64,000 nucleotides of DNA from Pontiella agarivorans (lineage in GTDB: Bacteria > Verrucomicrobiota > Kiritimatiellia > Kiritimatiellales > Pontiellaceae), in NCBI RefSeq assembly GCF_034531395.1, contig NZ_JARVCO010000002.1, positions 558,001 to 622,000 of the forward strand. Reading direction: 5' to 3'. Made by a program: the position numbers and the translations under genes. The notes below the pieces were generated by a model that was not told the origin of the DNA, did not search any database, and worked only from the letters and a program-made list of their open reading frames with translations. Position 1 is the stretch's first letter. Each line of letters starts with the position of its first letter. This document shows, piece after piece, positions 35,274-45,300 of the stretch.

Positions 35274-38200
35274 ATGAGAAAATACGTGCTTACCGCCTGT
35301 GCGGCGGGAATAACTGCACTGTCGTATGGCCAGATCCTGTTTGACCGTTCTGCTGGCAGCTACACGGCCGGGGATCTGAATGGACAGAACAACTGGACCG
35401 TTCTGCAGCAGTTTGACACCAATGCTGTTCCGCAGCTGGGTACGGATGCGTTTACGGTGGATAACTCCAGCTGGCTGATCAACGATTCCGTCAGTGATAC
35501 CGCTTTTCTGGTTACCACAAACGGGAGTTATATCTATCTGGATGAAATATCGGCCGGAAATGAACTCTACAGTGAGTGGAGCGGGGAGATGGATTTCAGT
35601 TTCAGCATTCCGCAGGGTACTTACGCCGGAAACGGTACCATGCCCAATGCGAACTTTTTCACGATCGGATTAACCTCATCAACCACAAACGGGCTGTCAC
35701 AGGGAGACCAGAATGATGCGGTACTGTTTCTGCGGTACCGGGCCAACAACCGTCTTGATATGCAGCTCTGTTCCGAACAGGATGCAGATCTTCGTATTTT
35801 TCAGACGCCTTCCGATGGCGACACCTGGGTGGAGCCCGCCGGGCAGGAAATTCTGGGTATGAACCCGCAAGCGGGTGACTGTCAGTCGGATGAGCTGCAC
35901 CTGTCATGGACCATCCGGAAAACGACGGATGGGAATTATCTGGCCTGGGGCAGTGTATCCAATAAAAATACCGGAGCCTGGGTCGATGATGTACGCACAA
36001 ACGGGCTGGGCGGGCGTGTGGTTTCGACCGAAGGGAAAAACAAATCTTCAGCAGTTTATAACTCAACAGATCCAGTGCTGGCCATGGGCCGTCATGTGGA
36101 TGCGTATTCCTCAAACTATGCGGTATACGGCAACGGATTGCTGGATATGGATATTGAGAATCTGACGGTGATTAAATCAATCGTTTCGCCGGAATTAACG
36201 GCGCCGACCAATTTAGTGGTTCTTCCGTATGATGCTCAGGCTACCCTGATCTGGGATGCTGTAACTGAGGCTTCGAGCTATGATGTATTTCGTTCGACCG
36301 TGAGCGGATCTTACGGTGTTGCATTTACCAATTTGACGGGGACCAATCTCGTCGACAGCGGCCTGATTAATAATACCGAATATTTCTATGCCGTTCAGGC
36401 GGTATACGATGGGTTTGGGAATTCAACGAATTCGCTGGAAGTTGCCGCTACGCCGACTGAAATCTTTGGCGGAACCATTTTGGATACCTCGTTTACTTCT
36501 GCAGAAGGGTATTCCGATGGCGATCTGGCCGGTCAGCAGGGCTGGGTGGCTGCAGCGAATTCTGATCCCAATGCGTTCAATATCGTTAATGCCGCATCGA
36601 CCGGCGAAGCTTCGACGATTGGAAACGGTTTTATGGATACGAACTATATCGGCAATGCAGTCTATCTGGACAAACTGATGGATAACAATGCAGACGATAC
36701 CTTAGAAGGTTCCATCGAATTTAAAGTGCAGTCCTATCTTGCAGAAGGACAGACCGTGGCCACTCTTCTCAATGCGGATATTTTTTCATTCGGTTTGACC
36801 TCTGCCGAGGATGAAGCGCATGTGGCCTGGGACAGCAAAAAAGCTCTGATGCTGGTGCGTTTAGCGGCGGACGGCAATGTGGCGGTACTTTTCACCACGG
36901 AAACTGCCGATAATTCTACAAAACTGGCCGAACTGCAACGCGAAGATCTCAGCTGGGATCCGGAAGATGAAGAAGCCGACGGAGTAACCTCTGATGATCT
37001 CATGACAGAAACCATCACGCTGGATTGGAGCATCCGTAAAACCCGTGAATCCGGAGTCTATCAGGCCAAGGCCACGCTCAGTTCTTTGACAGCAACCAAC
37101 ACGAGTCTGGCGTATTATGTGAGTTCTGGAAAACAGAATATGTATGACAGCTCCACCTCTAAATTCACGATGTCGCATTACAGGAATGCCTGGAAAACAA
37201 ACGGCACACTGACCAATAAAGCGGATGTGGTGTTGGAATCACTGAGCGTCGTGCAGACCAATTATCCCCCGGAAGTGACTGCTCCGATCGATGTTGCGAC
37301 CGTTGGCGGTGACCGCAGCGTTACGGTGAGCTGGCCGGCGACGCTGGAAGCCACCAGTTATGACATTCTGTTTGCAGAAAGTGCCGGCGGGGATCAGGTC
37401 GAGCTGGCAACTATTACGGATATCATCTATCTGGACTCACCGCGGTTCAACGGGGTGACAAACTGGTATACCATACGGGCGAATTTTGATGCCGGTTCGG
37501 CTGAATCGGACGAAGTCGCCGGGGCACCGTTTGCTTCGGTTACCGTCCTTGAGTTCGATGGGGTCAATCTGGATATGGGGTCTGCTGATGTAAACTTCAG
37601 TCTGACGGACGGGCTCACGACTAACGGTTCGCTGGTCTATATCGACAACACCGTTACACCGCTGATTTCCAGCAGTGAATACAACGGCCCGACCTTCTAT
37701 GCCTATACTCTGCTGGATTCATTGGCCGCAGATATTACGGATGGACGCGGAAGCATCGGGTATCGTTTTGACAATGCCAATGGCGGAAATGGAGTGACCA
37801 CGGACAACTTTGAATACCGTCAGAACGGCGGTGCTCCCCGGGCGGATCTGCTGTGGTATGTGGAGTCGACCGACTGGGCGGAACCGACAGCATCGGTTGA
37901 TGCGATTGCCAATGCCGTGGATGTACGGATTGCGAACAAGCTTCTTTCGTCCGGTACGTTCCAGATTGCAGTCCGCAACGGCAGCACCTGGTATGTCAGT
38001 GAAGACACGGCCGGCAATGGAACCGGCGGGGAATGGAACACCACCGGCACGTTGCATATTCCGAATATTGCGGAAGCAAACTTCGGAGAACTTCCGGTGA
38101 TCATCGGTTCGGAGATGGGTCAGCCTTCCTCCTTTGATACGGGCGCAAATCTCGGTTTCACCGATATCAATGCCATCGGCTGGTATTCGGATGAACAGCT

Positions 38201-38636
38201 GCGCGTCAAACCGGTACAGCTGACCATTAATGTCAGCGGTTCGGTGCCGTCGATCGACTACTGGGCGGAAAATAACAACATCGAAAATCTGAATGAAGAT
38301 ACGGATGGCGATAAGGTGAGCAACCTTAAAGAGTATGCTTTCCTGGGAGATCCGAATGATCCGAACGATGCCGGAACATTGCCGGAGCTGACTGCGGCAG
38401 AATATATGGGCACCAACGGATTCATCTTCGTGAATGTTGAACTGCGCGACCCGGCGCCGGGCATTGAATATTCACTGGAAACCACCGGGGATCTCGTAAA
38501 CCAGGGATTTGCTCCGGATGCAGAGATCGTCAAAATCGGTGAAGACAACATTGATTACTATACCAAGGCGGTGACCAACTTTGTTCCGGCTACAGCGGCA
38601 GCGAAGTTCATCGACCTGAAAATCAGCGAACAGTAA
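35274..38636 (+). CDS. Large secreted protein with repeated LamG/jelly-roll-like and FN3-like modules
   Basis: 1,120 residues with a signal peptide (to about YG at 19) and GGAGG before the ATG. Residues about 20-300 and 400-660 are homologous to one another (GSYTAGDLNGQNNWTV versus EGYSDGDLAGQQGWVA; both contain IYLDE/VYLDK and LSWTIRKT/LDWSIRKT). Each is followed by an FN3-like domain (LTAPTNLVVLPYDAQATLIWDA, TAPIDVATVGGDRSVTVSW). A third related but shorter module follows. The C-terminus has a Ca-binding segment (ENLNEDTDGDKVSNLKEYAFLGD) and a final beta domain. No catalytic motif is evident; glycan binding or cell-surface attachment is likely. No perfect copy of the palindrome lies in it. 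Confidence 0.85.
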   Translation: MRKYVLTACAAGITALSYGQILFDRSAGSYTAGDLNGQNNWTVLQQFDTNAVPQLGTDAFTVDNSSWLINDSVSDTAFLVTTNGSYIYLDEISAGNELYSEWSGEMDFSFSIPQGTYAGNGTMPNANFFTIGLTSSTTNGLSQGDQNDAVLFLRYRANNRLDMQLCSEQDADLRIFQTPSDGDTWVEPAGQEILGMNPQAGDCQSDELHLSWTIRKTTDGNYLAWGSVSNKNTGAWVDDVRTNGLGGRVVSTEGKNKSSAVYNSTDPVLAMGRHVDAYSSNYAVYGNGLLDMDIENLTVIKSIVSPELTAPTNLVVLPYDAQATLIWDAVTEASSYDVFRSTVSGSYGVAFTNLTGTNLVDSGLINNTEYFYAVQAVYDGFGNSTNSLEVAATPTEIFGGTILDTSFTSAEGYSDGDLAGQQGWVAAANSDPNAFNIVNAASTGEASTIGNGFMDTNYIGNAVYLDKLMDNNADDTLEGSIEFKVQSYLAEGQTVATLLNADIFSFGLTSAEDEAHVAWDSKKALMLVRLAADGNVAVLFTTETADNSTKLAELQREDLSWDPEDEEADGVTSDDLMTETITLDWSIRKTRESGVYQAKATLSSLTATNTSLAYYVSSGKQNMYDSSTSKFTMSHYRNAWKTNGTLTNKADVVLESLSVVQTNYPPEVTAPIDVATVGGDRSVTVSWPATLEATSYDILFAESAGGDQVELATITDIIYLDSPRFNGVTNWYTIRANFDAGSAESDEVAGAPFASVTVLEFDGVNLDMGSADVNFSLTDGLTTNGSLVYIDNTVTPLISSSEYNGPTFYAYTLLDSLAADITDGRGSIGYRFDNANGGNGVTTDNFEYRQNGGAPRADLLWYVESTDWAEPTASVDAIANAVDVRIANKLLSSGTFQIAVRNGSTWYVSEDTAGNGTGGEWNTTGTLHIPNIAEANFGELPVIIGSEMGQPSSFDTGANLGFTDINAIGWYSDEQLRVKPVQLTINVSGSVPSIDYWAENNNIENLNEDTDGDKVSNLKEYAFLGDPNDPNDAGTLPELTAAEYMGTNGFIFVNVELRDPAPGIEYSLETTGDLVNQGFAPDAEIVKIGEDNIDYYTKAVTNFVPATAAAKFIDLKISEQ

Positions 38637-38643
38637 TCCTGAT

Positions 38644-38673
38644 TTCCTGCGCCCTCCGGCGCAGGAATGTTTT
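38644..38673 (+). terminator. Hairpin terminator
   Basis: TTCCTGCGCC/GGCGCAGGAA 10-bp stem with a 4-nt loop; the tail TGTTTT is short. Confidence 0.7.
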
Positions 38674-38753
38674 CATCATCACCCCTTAACCGGGTGGCTC
38701 CGTCGTAAGGCGGAGTTCTTATTTTTTTAAGCAAATAACAAACAGGAGAAATA

Positions 38754-39521
38754 ATGAAAAACTGGATGATCACACTTATGATTATTCCGGCAGTTGTGGC
38801 GCATGGATCATTGCTGACGGATAATTTTGACAGCGGCCTGGATGCAGCCTGGACGATTTCATATCAAGGCACTTCGGATGCGGATACCTATGCGGTTGCC
38901 AGCGGAGCGGAATCCGCATTCACGGCAGCTTCCAATCCGACGGGGAAATCGCTTCTTATGTACGATGCTTCCACCAATGGAGAGGTCAACCTGAGATTCA
39001 CCATGGACAGCGGAAGTGTCGGTGCCGGTGAAACGCTGAAGGTTCAGTTTGATTTCATGAGTCCGAATTCAAGCCCGGCCACGCTGGCGAATATGCAGGT
39101 GCAGTCAGGCACGGGAAAAGCTTCCAATACAAGTTTCTTTCAGAATAAATCCGGAACGGACAGCAATCAGTTTCTGAACCATGACGGTAATAGTAATGTT
39201 ACCCTTTCGAATACGATGAAGGAAGATACCTGGTATCGTTTTATCGGAGAATATTCGGCGAACGGGGCCGATCCGGATACGTATAAAATTACTCTGACTG
39301 AATATGGAGGAGCCACGCAGATTTGGGACACCACTCCTCAAAATGATAAAGCATCCGTTAATTCGGTTCTGTTCCATTGGAATATTCCTGAAGGATCCAA
39401 AGGGAAAGAATACTATCTGGACAATGTGGATATCGCCGTGATTCCTGAACCGGCCACGTTGGGACTGATTGCTCTTTTCGGTGGCGGGATGCTGGTTGTC
39501 CGCCGGTGCTTTTCGTTGTAG
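38754..39521 (+). CDS. PEP-CTERM sorting-signal protein
   Basis: 255 residues. A signal peptide (MITLMIIPAVVAHG) leads to a beta-rich domain typical of secreted lectin-like proteins (LLTDNFDSGLDAAWTI, YLDNVDIAVIPEP). The C-terminus is a textbook PEP-CTERM tail: PEPATLGLIALFGGGML, then RR and a short end. The tail is recognised by an exosortase, which must be encoded elsewhere. The domain resembles a jelly roll, so carbohydrate binding is possible. It follows the FN3 protein with a terminator between, and may be part of the same surface programme. Confidence 0.9.
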   Translation: MKNWMITLMIIPAVVAHGSLLTDNFDSGLDAAWTISYQGTSDADTYAVASGAESAFTAASNPTGKSLLMYDASTNGEVNLRFTMDSGSVGAGETLKVQFDFMSPNSSPATLANMQVQSGTGKASNTSFFQNKSGTDSNQFLNHDGNSNVTLSNTMKEDTWYRFIGEYSANGADPDTYKITLTEYGGATQIWDTTPQNDKASVNSVLFHWNIPEGSKGKEYYLDNVDIAVIPEPATLGLIALFGGGMLVVRRCFSL

Positions 39522-39547
39522 AGAATTCTTTTCGTCAATGTGAAATC

Positions 39548-39583
39548 AAAGGGCAGCTGGGGATTATTGCTGCCCTTTTTGTT
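39548..39583 (+). terminator. Intrinsic terminator
   Basis: AAAGGGCAGC/GCTGCCCTTT stem, 11-nt loop, T-rich tail, after the PEP-CTERM gene. Confidence 0.92.
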
Positions 39584-39612
39584 ATTTTGTACGTAATAAA
39601 AAAAGAAAGTAA

Positions 39613-41106
39613 ATGATGCGATATGTTTTTAGATGCTTGTTAATGGCGATTTGGGCCGGTGCGGTCTGTGCTGCCGAGCGACCTAATTTTTTGATTATTC
39701 TGGCGGATGATCTGGGGTATGCCGATTTGGGATTTACCGGGTCGACAGAAATCAAAACCCCGGTATTGGATAAACTGGCGGCTGACGGGGTGCAGTTTTC
39801 CAATGGCTATGTGACGCATCCGTATTGCGGCCCGTCGCGTGCGGGATTAATCACGGGGCGGTATCAGGCACGTTTCGGTTTGGAAATCAATTTAACCAAT
39901 GCCTTTTTTGATCAGCACAGCGGTCTGCCTCTGAGCGAAGTGACCTTTGCAAAGCGTCTGCAGCAGTCCGGATATCGTACCGGAATGATTGGAAAATGGC
40001 ATCTGGGCGGATCGCATGTTTTTCATCCGAATAATCGCGGGTTTGATTATTTCTTCGGTTTTCTGTCGGGCGGTCATTCCTATTTCCCGGAAAATGTAAA
40101 CACCACATTCCCGTTGGAACTGGAAAACGGGAAGCCGCATTATACGGCGAACGAAGGCGGTTATTGGCCGCTGTCTCGCAACAATAACGCCGCGGAGTTC
40201 GATGAATATCTGACCACCAAACTGAGCCGCGAAGCCGCGCAGTTTGTTCGTGAAGCAGATAAACCGTTCTGCCTTTATCTGGCCTATAATGCGCCGCATG
40301 CTCCGCTGGAGGCCCCGAAAGAACTGATTGAAAAATATGCGCATATTGACCATCGGGAGCGCCGGATTTATGCGGCGATGGTAGATGCGATGGATCAGGG
40401 AATCGGCAGGGTGATTCAGGCGCTGAAAGAGTCCGGCAAATTTGATAATACGCTGATCTTTTTTCTGTCGGACAACGGCGGAATTGTGGACAAGTCCCGC
40501 CCTTACGGAACGCCGCGCGGGAAATCGCACGACTGGGGCGACAGCGGTAATTTCCGGGGTGGAAAGGGCAGTATGCTGGAAGGCGGGAACCATGTTCCGT
40601 TTATTCTGCACTGGCCGAACGGATTGCAGGGGGGCGCAACGTATGACCTGCCGGTCATTTCGCTGGACATTGCGGCGACGGTTGTTGCGCTGGGCCGGGG
40701 CGATACGTCCGGACCGGAAATTGAAGGGGTGAATCTTATTCCGTATATCAACGGTGAAAAAAAAGGGGTTCCGCATGACGCGCTCTTCTGGCGCATGCAG
40801 GACGGTCAGCACTGGGCGGTTCGCACTCCGGATGCCAAATATCTTCTGCCGCGTAAGCAGGTAAGTGACAGCCCCATGCTGTTCGATATGAAACAGGATC
40901 CCTATGAGCGTAATAACATTGTCGATCTGCAGCCGGAATTGCGTCAGAAATTGGCCGGACTCTGGAATAAATGGAATGCGAAAAACGAACCGAATAAATT
41001 TCTGCAGTCCGGTGCCTATCAGCAGGCCCGTCTGAAATTCTATGAAGACCTTCGGAAAAAACTCGATAAAGAAGCGGCTGCAAAAAAACCGCTGGTGATC
41101 GAATAG
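39613..41106 (+). CDS. Sulfatase (S1 family, CGPSR motif), secreted
   Basis: 497 residues with a signal peptide (AIWAGAVCA). FLIILADDLGYADLGFTGS gives the first metal ligands. The formylglycine site is C72-G-P-S-R-A-G-L-I-T-G, the canonical CxPxR form. MIGKWHLGGS and FFLSDNGG follow. Conserved KGSMLEGGNHVPF indicates an arylsulfatase A-like subgroup different from the two earlier sulfatases. It is flanked by terminators on both sides, so it is an independent unit. It contains no palindrome copy. Confidence 0.93.
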   Translation: MMRYVFRCLLMAIWAGAVCAAERPNFLIILADDLGYADLGFTGSTEIKTPVLDKLAADGVQFSNGYVTHPYCGPSRAGLITGRYQARFGLEINLTNAFFDQHSGLPLSEVTFAKRLQQSGYRTGMIGKWHLGGSHVFHPNNRGFDYFFGFLSGGHSYFPENVNTTFPLELENGKPHYTANEGGYWPLSRNNNAAEFDEYLTTKLSREAAQFVREADKPFCLYLAYNAPHAPLEAPKELIEKYAHIDHRERRIYAAMVDAMDQGIGRVIQALKESGKFDNTLIFFLSDNGGIVDKSRPYGTPRGKSHDWGDSGNFRGGKGSMLEGGNHVPFILHWPNGLQGGATYDLPVISLDIAATVVALGRGDTSGPEIEGVNLIPYINGEKKGVPHDALFWRMQDGQHWAVRTPDAKYLLPRKQVSDSPMLFDMKQDPYERNNIVDLQPELRQKLAGLWNKWNAKNEPNKFLQSGAYQQARLKFYEDLRKKLDKEAAAKKPLVIE

Positions 41107-41150
41107 ACCAACGGCGCGGTTAAAGCAGGTCGTTCTGTTTAGAAGCACAC

Positions 41151-41190
41151 AGGCATAGCTGTTTGGCTAAACGGCTATGCCTGTTTTGTT
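41151..41190 (+). terminator. Intrinsic terminator of the third sulfatase
   Basis: AGGCATAGC/GCTATGCCT perfect 9-bp stem, 14-nt loop, then GTTTTGTT. Confidence 0.85.
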
Positions 41191-41244
41191 GAAGCAGGCC
41201 ATTTTCGGAGCCTTTTAATCAGGGCTTTTTTGTTCCAAAAAGGT

Positions 41245-41360
41245 GAGGGGTGAAAAGTCCTTTTTGAGGGGTGAAAAGTCCTTTTTGAGGGGTGAAAAGT
41301 CCTTTTTGAGGGGTGAAAAGTCCTTTTTGAGGGGTGAAAAGTCCTTTTTGAGGGGTGAAA
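41245..41360. repeat. 21-bp tandem repeat, five full copies plus a partial
   Basis: Unit GAGGGGTGAAAAGTCCTTTT plus one further T, identical in all five full copies (41245-41349), then 11 nt of a sixth. Perfect identity implies recent expansion or active homogenisation. Confidence 0.95.
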
Positions 41361-41495
41361 TGTTCTCTATTGATGCGAGACCGTATAAACCGGTTTATTC
41401 GTATTTCCAGACCTTGGAGATCATTCTATGACAAAAGCATTCAGCCTGAATGTTGATCCTGTTATGTTTCGCGATCATTTACGGAGAAATAGGCT

Positions 41496-42284
41496 ATGTC
41501 GAAAAATGCTGAATCTATAGAGCGGTTACTGGATGTTATGCGGACACTGCGGGCTCCGGACGGGTGCCCGTGGGACCGGGAGCAGACGCATGAATCGATT
41601 AAGGGCGATTTGATTGAAGAGGCGTATGAGGTGCTTGATGCCATTGAAAGCGGTGATGCTTCCATGCTCGAAGAGGAGCTGGGCGATCTGTTGCTGCAGG
41701 TGGTGTTTCATTCGCAGATTGCCGCTGAGGACGGCGAGTTTGAATTTCATCAGGTGGCCGACGGGATTTCGGACAAGCTGATCCGCCGGCATCCGCATGT
41801 GTTCGATGAAGTGATTGTGTCCGATTCGGGCGAGGTGTTGAAAAACTGGGATGCGATCAAAAAGCAGGAAAAGAAAGACGCGAATAAAAAAGTGTCGATT
41901 GTTTCCGGTATACCAAAGCATCTGCCAGCCCTGCAGAAGGCGCATCAGGTGCAGAAGCGCGCGGCCCGGGCGGGATTTGACTGGGATAAAATCGAGGATG
42001 TTTTCGATAAACTTCATGAGGAGATCGAAGAGCTGAAGGAGGCGATCGCCTCTGAAAATGAAGCGGAAATCCGGGACGAACTCGGGGACCTTCTTTTCTC
42101 GGTGGTGAATGTGAGCCGTTATCTGGGTCACAATCCGGAAGAAATTCTGCGGCACAATATCGATAAGTTTGTGTCGCGTTTCCAATATGTGGAAGACCGG
42201 GTGCATGAAAGCGGCCGCGATTTTCCGGAGTATACCCTCGAAGAGCTCGATGCGTTCTGGAATGAGGCCAAACGCGCGGAGTGA
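41496..42284 (+). CDS. mazG: Nucleoside triphosphate pyrophosphohydrolase MazG
   Basis: A 262-residue, two-domain MazG that hydrolyses NTPs and dNTPs to monophosphates, clearing damaged nucleotides and lowering (p)ppGpp signalling. The N-terminal repeat has CPWDREQTHESIKGDLIEEAYEVLDAI and EEELGDLLLQVVFH. The C-terminal catalytic repeat has EEIEELKEAI and RDELGDLLFSVVNVSRYL, with all the acidic Mg ligands. It is convergent with the giant gene, with 38 nt between them. A palindrome variant is at 42180. Confidence 0.95.
   Translation: MSKNAESIERLLDVMRTLRAPDGCPWDREQTHESIKGDLIEEAYEVLDAIESGDASMLEEELGDLLLQVVFHSQIAAEDGEFEFHQVADGISDKLIRRHPHVFDEVIVSDSGEVLKNWDAIKKQEKKDANKKVSIVSGIPKHLPALQKAHQVQKRAARAGFDWDKIEDVFDKLHEEIEELKEAIASENEAEIRDELGDLLFSVVNVSRYLGHNPEEILRHNIDKFVSRFQYVEDRVHESGRDFPEYTLEELDAFWNEAKRAE
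42180..42194. repeat. Dispersed palindrome variant, core ATATG
   Basis: Both arms are perfect, in mazG (F-Q-Y-V-E). It is the only copy whose inner flank is not R...Y, so it may be fortuitous. Confidence 0.6.
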
Positions 42285-42322
42285 CGATTGATCCGTGAAT
42301 CGCCGCCTCCGCGTGCTGCCGT

Positions 42323-45300
42323 TTATTCGGGTTCAATCTGAAGGCGGTAGAAGCCCTGCGATTCCGCCGAATGGAGGGTGTCGGTGAAACTTCCGACCGG
42401 ATAGGGCACTCCATTGGTGAGCAGGGTGAACAGATTGGTCAGGCTGTCGGTCCAGAGGATGCCGTAGCGCTGTCCGGAGACGGAGGTCCAGTTGAGCACA
42501 AATCCGCTCGGCGCCATATATCCCGTGATGGCGTTGCCTGGATAGGAGAGCGGATTGTTCGGATCGGTGCCGTAGAGGAATTCTTCGTAGTTGGTGTAAC
42601 CGTCCCCGTCGGAATCCGCATCGTCTCCGGGATAGCCTGTGCCGATGCAGCGGACGGTGAGCCGGTAGAATCCGGTGGACTCGGCCGCATGCAGGGTGTC
42701 GGTGTAGGCATTCTGCGGATAGGCCAGCCCGTCAACCAGCGGCACAAACGGATTTGCGAGACCGCCGGTGCGGCGGATGCCGTAGATGTGGTTGGTTTCA
42801 GCCGTCCAGTGGATGACAAATCCGGCCGGCGAACTTTCACCGCTGTCGATATGGCCATAGGTTTCGGGGCCGCCGCACGGGAAGTGCGTATTGATCCATT
42901 CCGGAGTGACGCCTTCAGTGCCGCGGTGACCGGTATCCGGTGCGCTGTAGCCGCCGTACCCGCCGGAACACCACGACCGCACGAAGTAAAAGTAGGTGCG
43001 GTTTTCCTGCCCGCCGATGTCCGAGAAGGTATTCGTGGTGACGTACCCCAGGTAGGACGCTCCGGAGGTGGTGTTGGTGTGGTTACGGTAGATGTAATAC
43101 CGGTCGGCATGGGCCAGAGAATCCCATGAGACCTCGGTGCGGTCGGAGAAGTCTCCGTCGGTGGCCTGAACATTCACCGGCACGCCGAGCGGCAGCTGGA
43201 CCACCGTGAAGGCCTGGTTGGCCACGGTGATGGTTCCGGTGCGCGCGACGGTGCTTCCGTATTCCGAAATGCTGTAGACGACCTCGCCGTCGTTGGTACC
43301 GGGAACGCCGGCGTCGAAGGTTAGCCAGGACAGACTCTCGGCCGCCGTCCACAGGGTGCCGGCCGGTGCGGTGACATCAACGGTTCCGCTGCCGCCGGCG
43401 GAGGTGAATACAGCCTGTGCCGGCGAGATGGTGCCGCTGCCGGGGCGCCAGCCGGAATCGCCGTCGCTGAACCAGGCGGTATCGGTTTTGCCGGCCACAC
43501 TGACCCAGTAATAGTAGAGCTGTCCGGGAACGGCTGAGGTGTCGTTGTACGAATTGCCCGAGGTGCCGCTTACCAGGTTGATTGCCGTGGCGGGATCGTC
43601 GGTGGTATTTCGCCAGACTTCGTAGTAGCCGACTCCGCTGATGGAGTTCCACGTTACGCGGACATCGTTTTCGCGGGTGCCGTCGGTGGCACTGACATTC
43701 TGCGGAATTTCAGGTGCGCGGCTGCCGCCCATCACGAGCACGAAGGACTGAGCCGTAGCCGCGGTGTTGGTTACCGTGAAGTAGTAGGTATAACCGGGGC
43801 GCCAGGGCCACTCGTCGTAGAGGCGCAGCAGGTATTTGTTGTGCGGTGTGCTGCGACCGTTGATGTTGCGGTAGTGGTCGTAGGTGGTTTTCGACGGGAG
43901 GGTGCCCTGTTCCAGGTAGACGTGGATGTCGGCGGTGTTGGTGGTGGAGTGGATCCAGCGCACCGCATCTTCGGGTACATCGACCTGATAGGTTATCTGG
44001 ACGCCGGCCGGAATATTCGTATTGACGAACCCGGTCTCGAAATCGACCTTTTCATAGGTCGGCATCAGACCGCCGGCAGAGGCGGAGCTGACGGAGAAGG
44101 ATGCGTCGGAACGGGCGAGGAAGCCGAGGTAGTAGGTGTGCCCCGGCCGCAGCGGCGGCATGTTGACGGTGTGGGTTCCGACCTCCGGATAGTCGGGCTG
44201 CAGCGTGCCGCTGTTTTTGTCGTCGTTGTCCCAGTCGCGGATGTAGCTGTCGGCGACACGGGTGTGGTTGCCGGGTGGGACGGTATCGCGCAGATAGAGG
44301 TCGACGTTGCCGGATTCCTGGGAGTAGGTAATGTTCCAGTCGACCGGCGGGTTGGTCGGGTAGTCCACGCGATAGTAGCGCCAGTCGCCCTCGGCGAGGA
44401 GCTGACCGGAGTATCCGGGATCGTTCAGACTGAGCGACTGCACGTTGCCGTTGGTGTAGACGTTGCCGCCGGAGACGCGGAGGCGGTACCGGGCAGTGCT
44501 GCCGCCGTCGGCCTTGACCATGAGGTGCCAGATGCCGGGTTCGAGCTGCATTTCATAGCGGCCGTCCTTCGGAACCCAGTTGCCGTATTCGGTGTTGGAG
44601 GTGCTGTCGAGCCGGTGGTCGTATTGCACCGCATAATTGACAGAGTAATCGGTGGTCGGGGCGAGGCCGGGGCGGATGTAAAGATTGGGGTTTCCGCTGA
44701 TGGCTTCGAGCTGTGTGCGGAGCAGGCCGGTGTTGCCGTCCGGAATTTCCACCGTGTAGAAGTGGTAATAGCCGTTTTCGAGGTCGACGCCCTGATCGAT
44801 CGGGAGCGGATCGCCGTCTTCATCGATTCCGGAATCGCCGAAGAACGGATCAGCGACACCCGGCGTATTGTTGGTCTGGCCGGGTTCGGGCATGGTCCAC
44901 TCCCGCTCCAGCCGGATGGCGGAACTGGTGAGCGTGTAGTCGGTGGCGCCGTCGCCTTTAACTTCAATATACCAGGTGCCGGGCGTCAGCAGCGGGGGAA
45001 CAATGACCTGTGCAGGGGAGTCGAACGGGGTTTGTCCCTGGTTGATGCCGAAACCGTCGGCGGGCAGCAGGTTTTTGCGGACGCGGGTCAGCGCATCGCC
45101 CTGCGTGGTCTGGGTGGTGATGTACCAGCCGAGAATGGGTTCGCCGTCGATCATTTCCGGAACGTCGACGCGGAAGAAGTCGCGCTGATTGTCGGCGAGC
45201 AGGCCGGAAACCACGTTGGTGATTGCGTTGGTGCTGAGCCGCGCATCGAAGGCGAGGTCGGCGGGAGCCTTGTGGGTGATGCGGAGGGTGTATTCGCCGT

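Larger units (their letters stand above)
41107..41495. other. Intergenic region with terminator, minisatellite and near-palindrome
   Basis: 389 bp between the third sulfatase and mazG. In order it holds a hairpin terminator (41151), a T-rich stretch, a 21-bp tandem repeat (41245), and a one-mismatch palindrome at 41405-41419 (TGGAG right arm). GGAGA lies before the mazG ATG. The open frame across the repeat is a by-product of a unit length divisible by three. Confidence 0.6.

Noticed and set aside
39376-39386. TTCCATTGGAA
   Set aside because: The spacer is one base, not five, so it does not belong to the dispersed palindrome.
41245-41360. CRISPR array
   Set aside because: The repeat units are directly contiguous with no spacers, and no cas genes are present.
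41243-41431. 62-codon ORF with RGEKSFL repeats
   Set aside because: It is generated by the 21-bp tandem repeat whose length is a multiple of three; no ribosome binding site or conserved feature.
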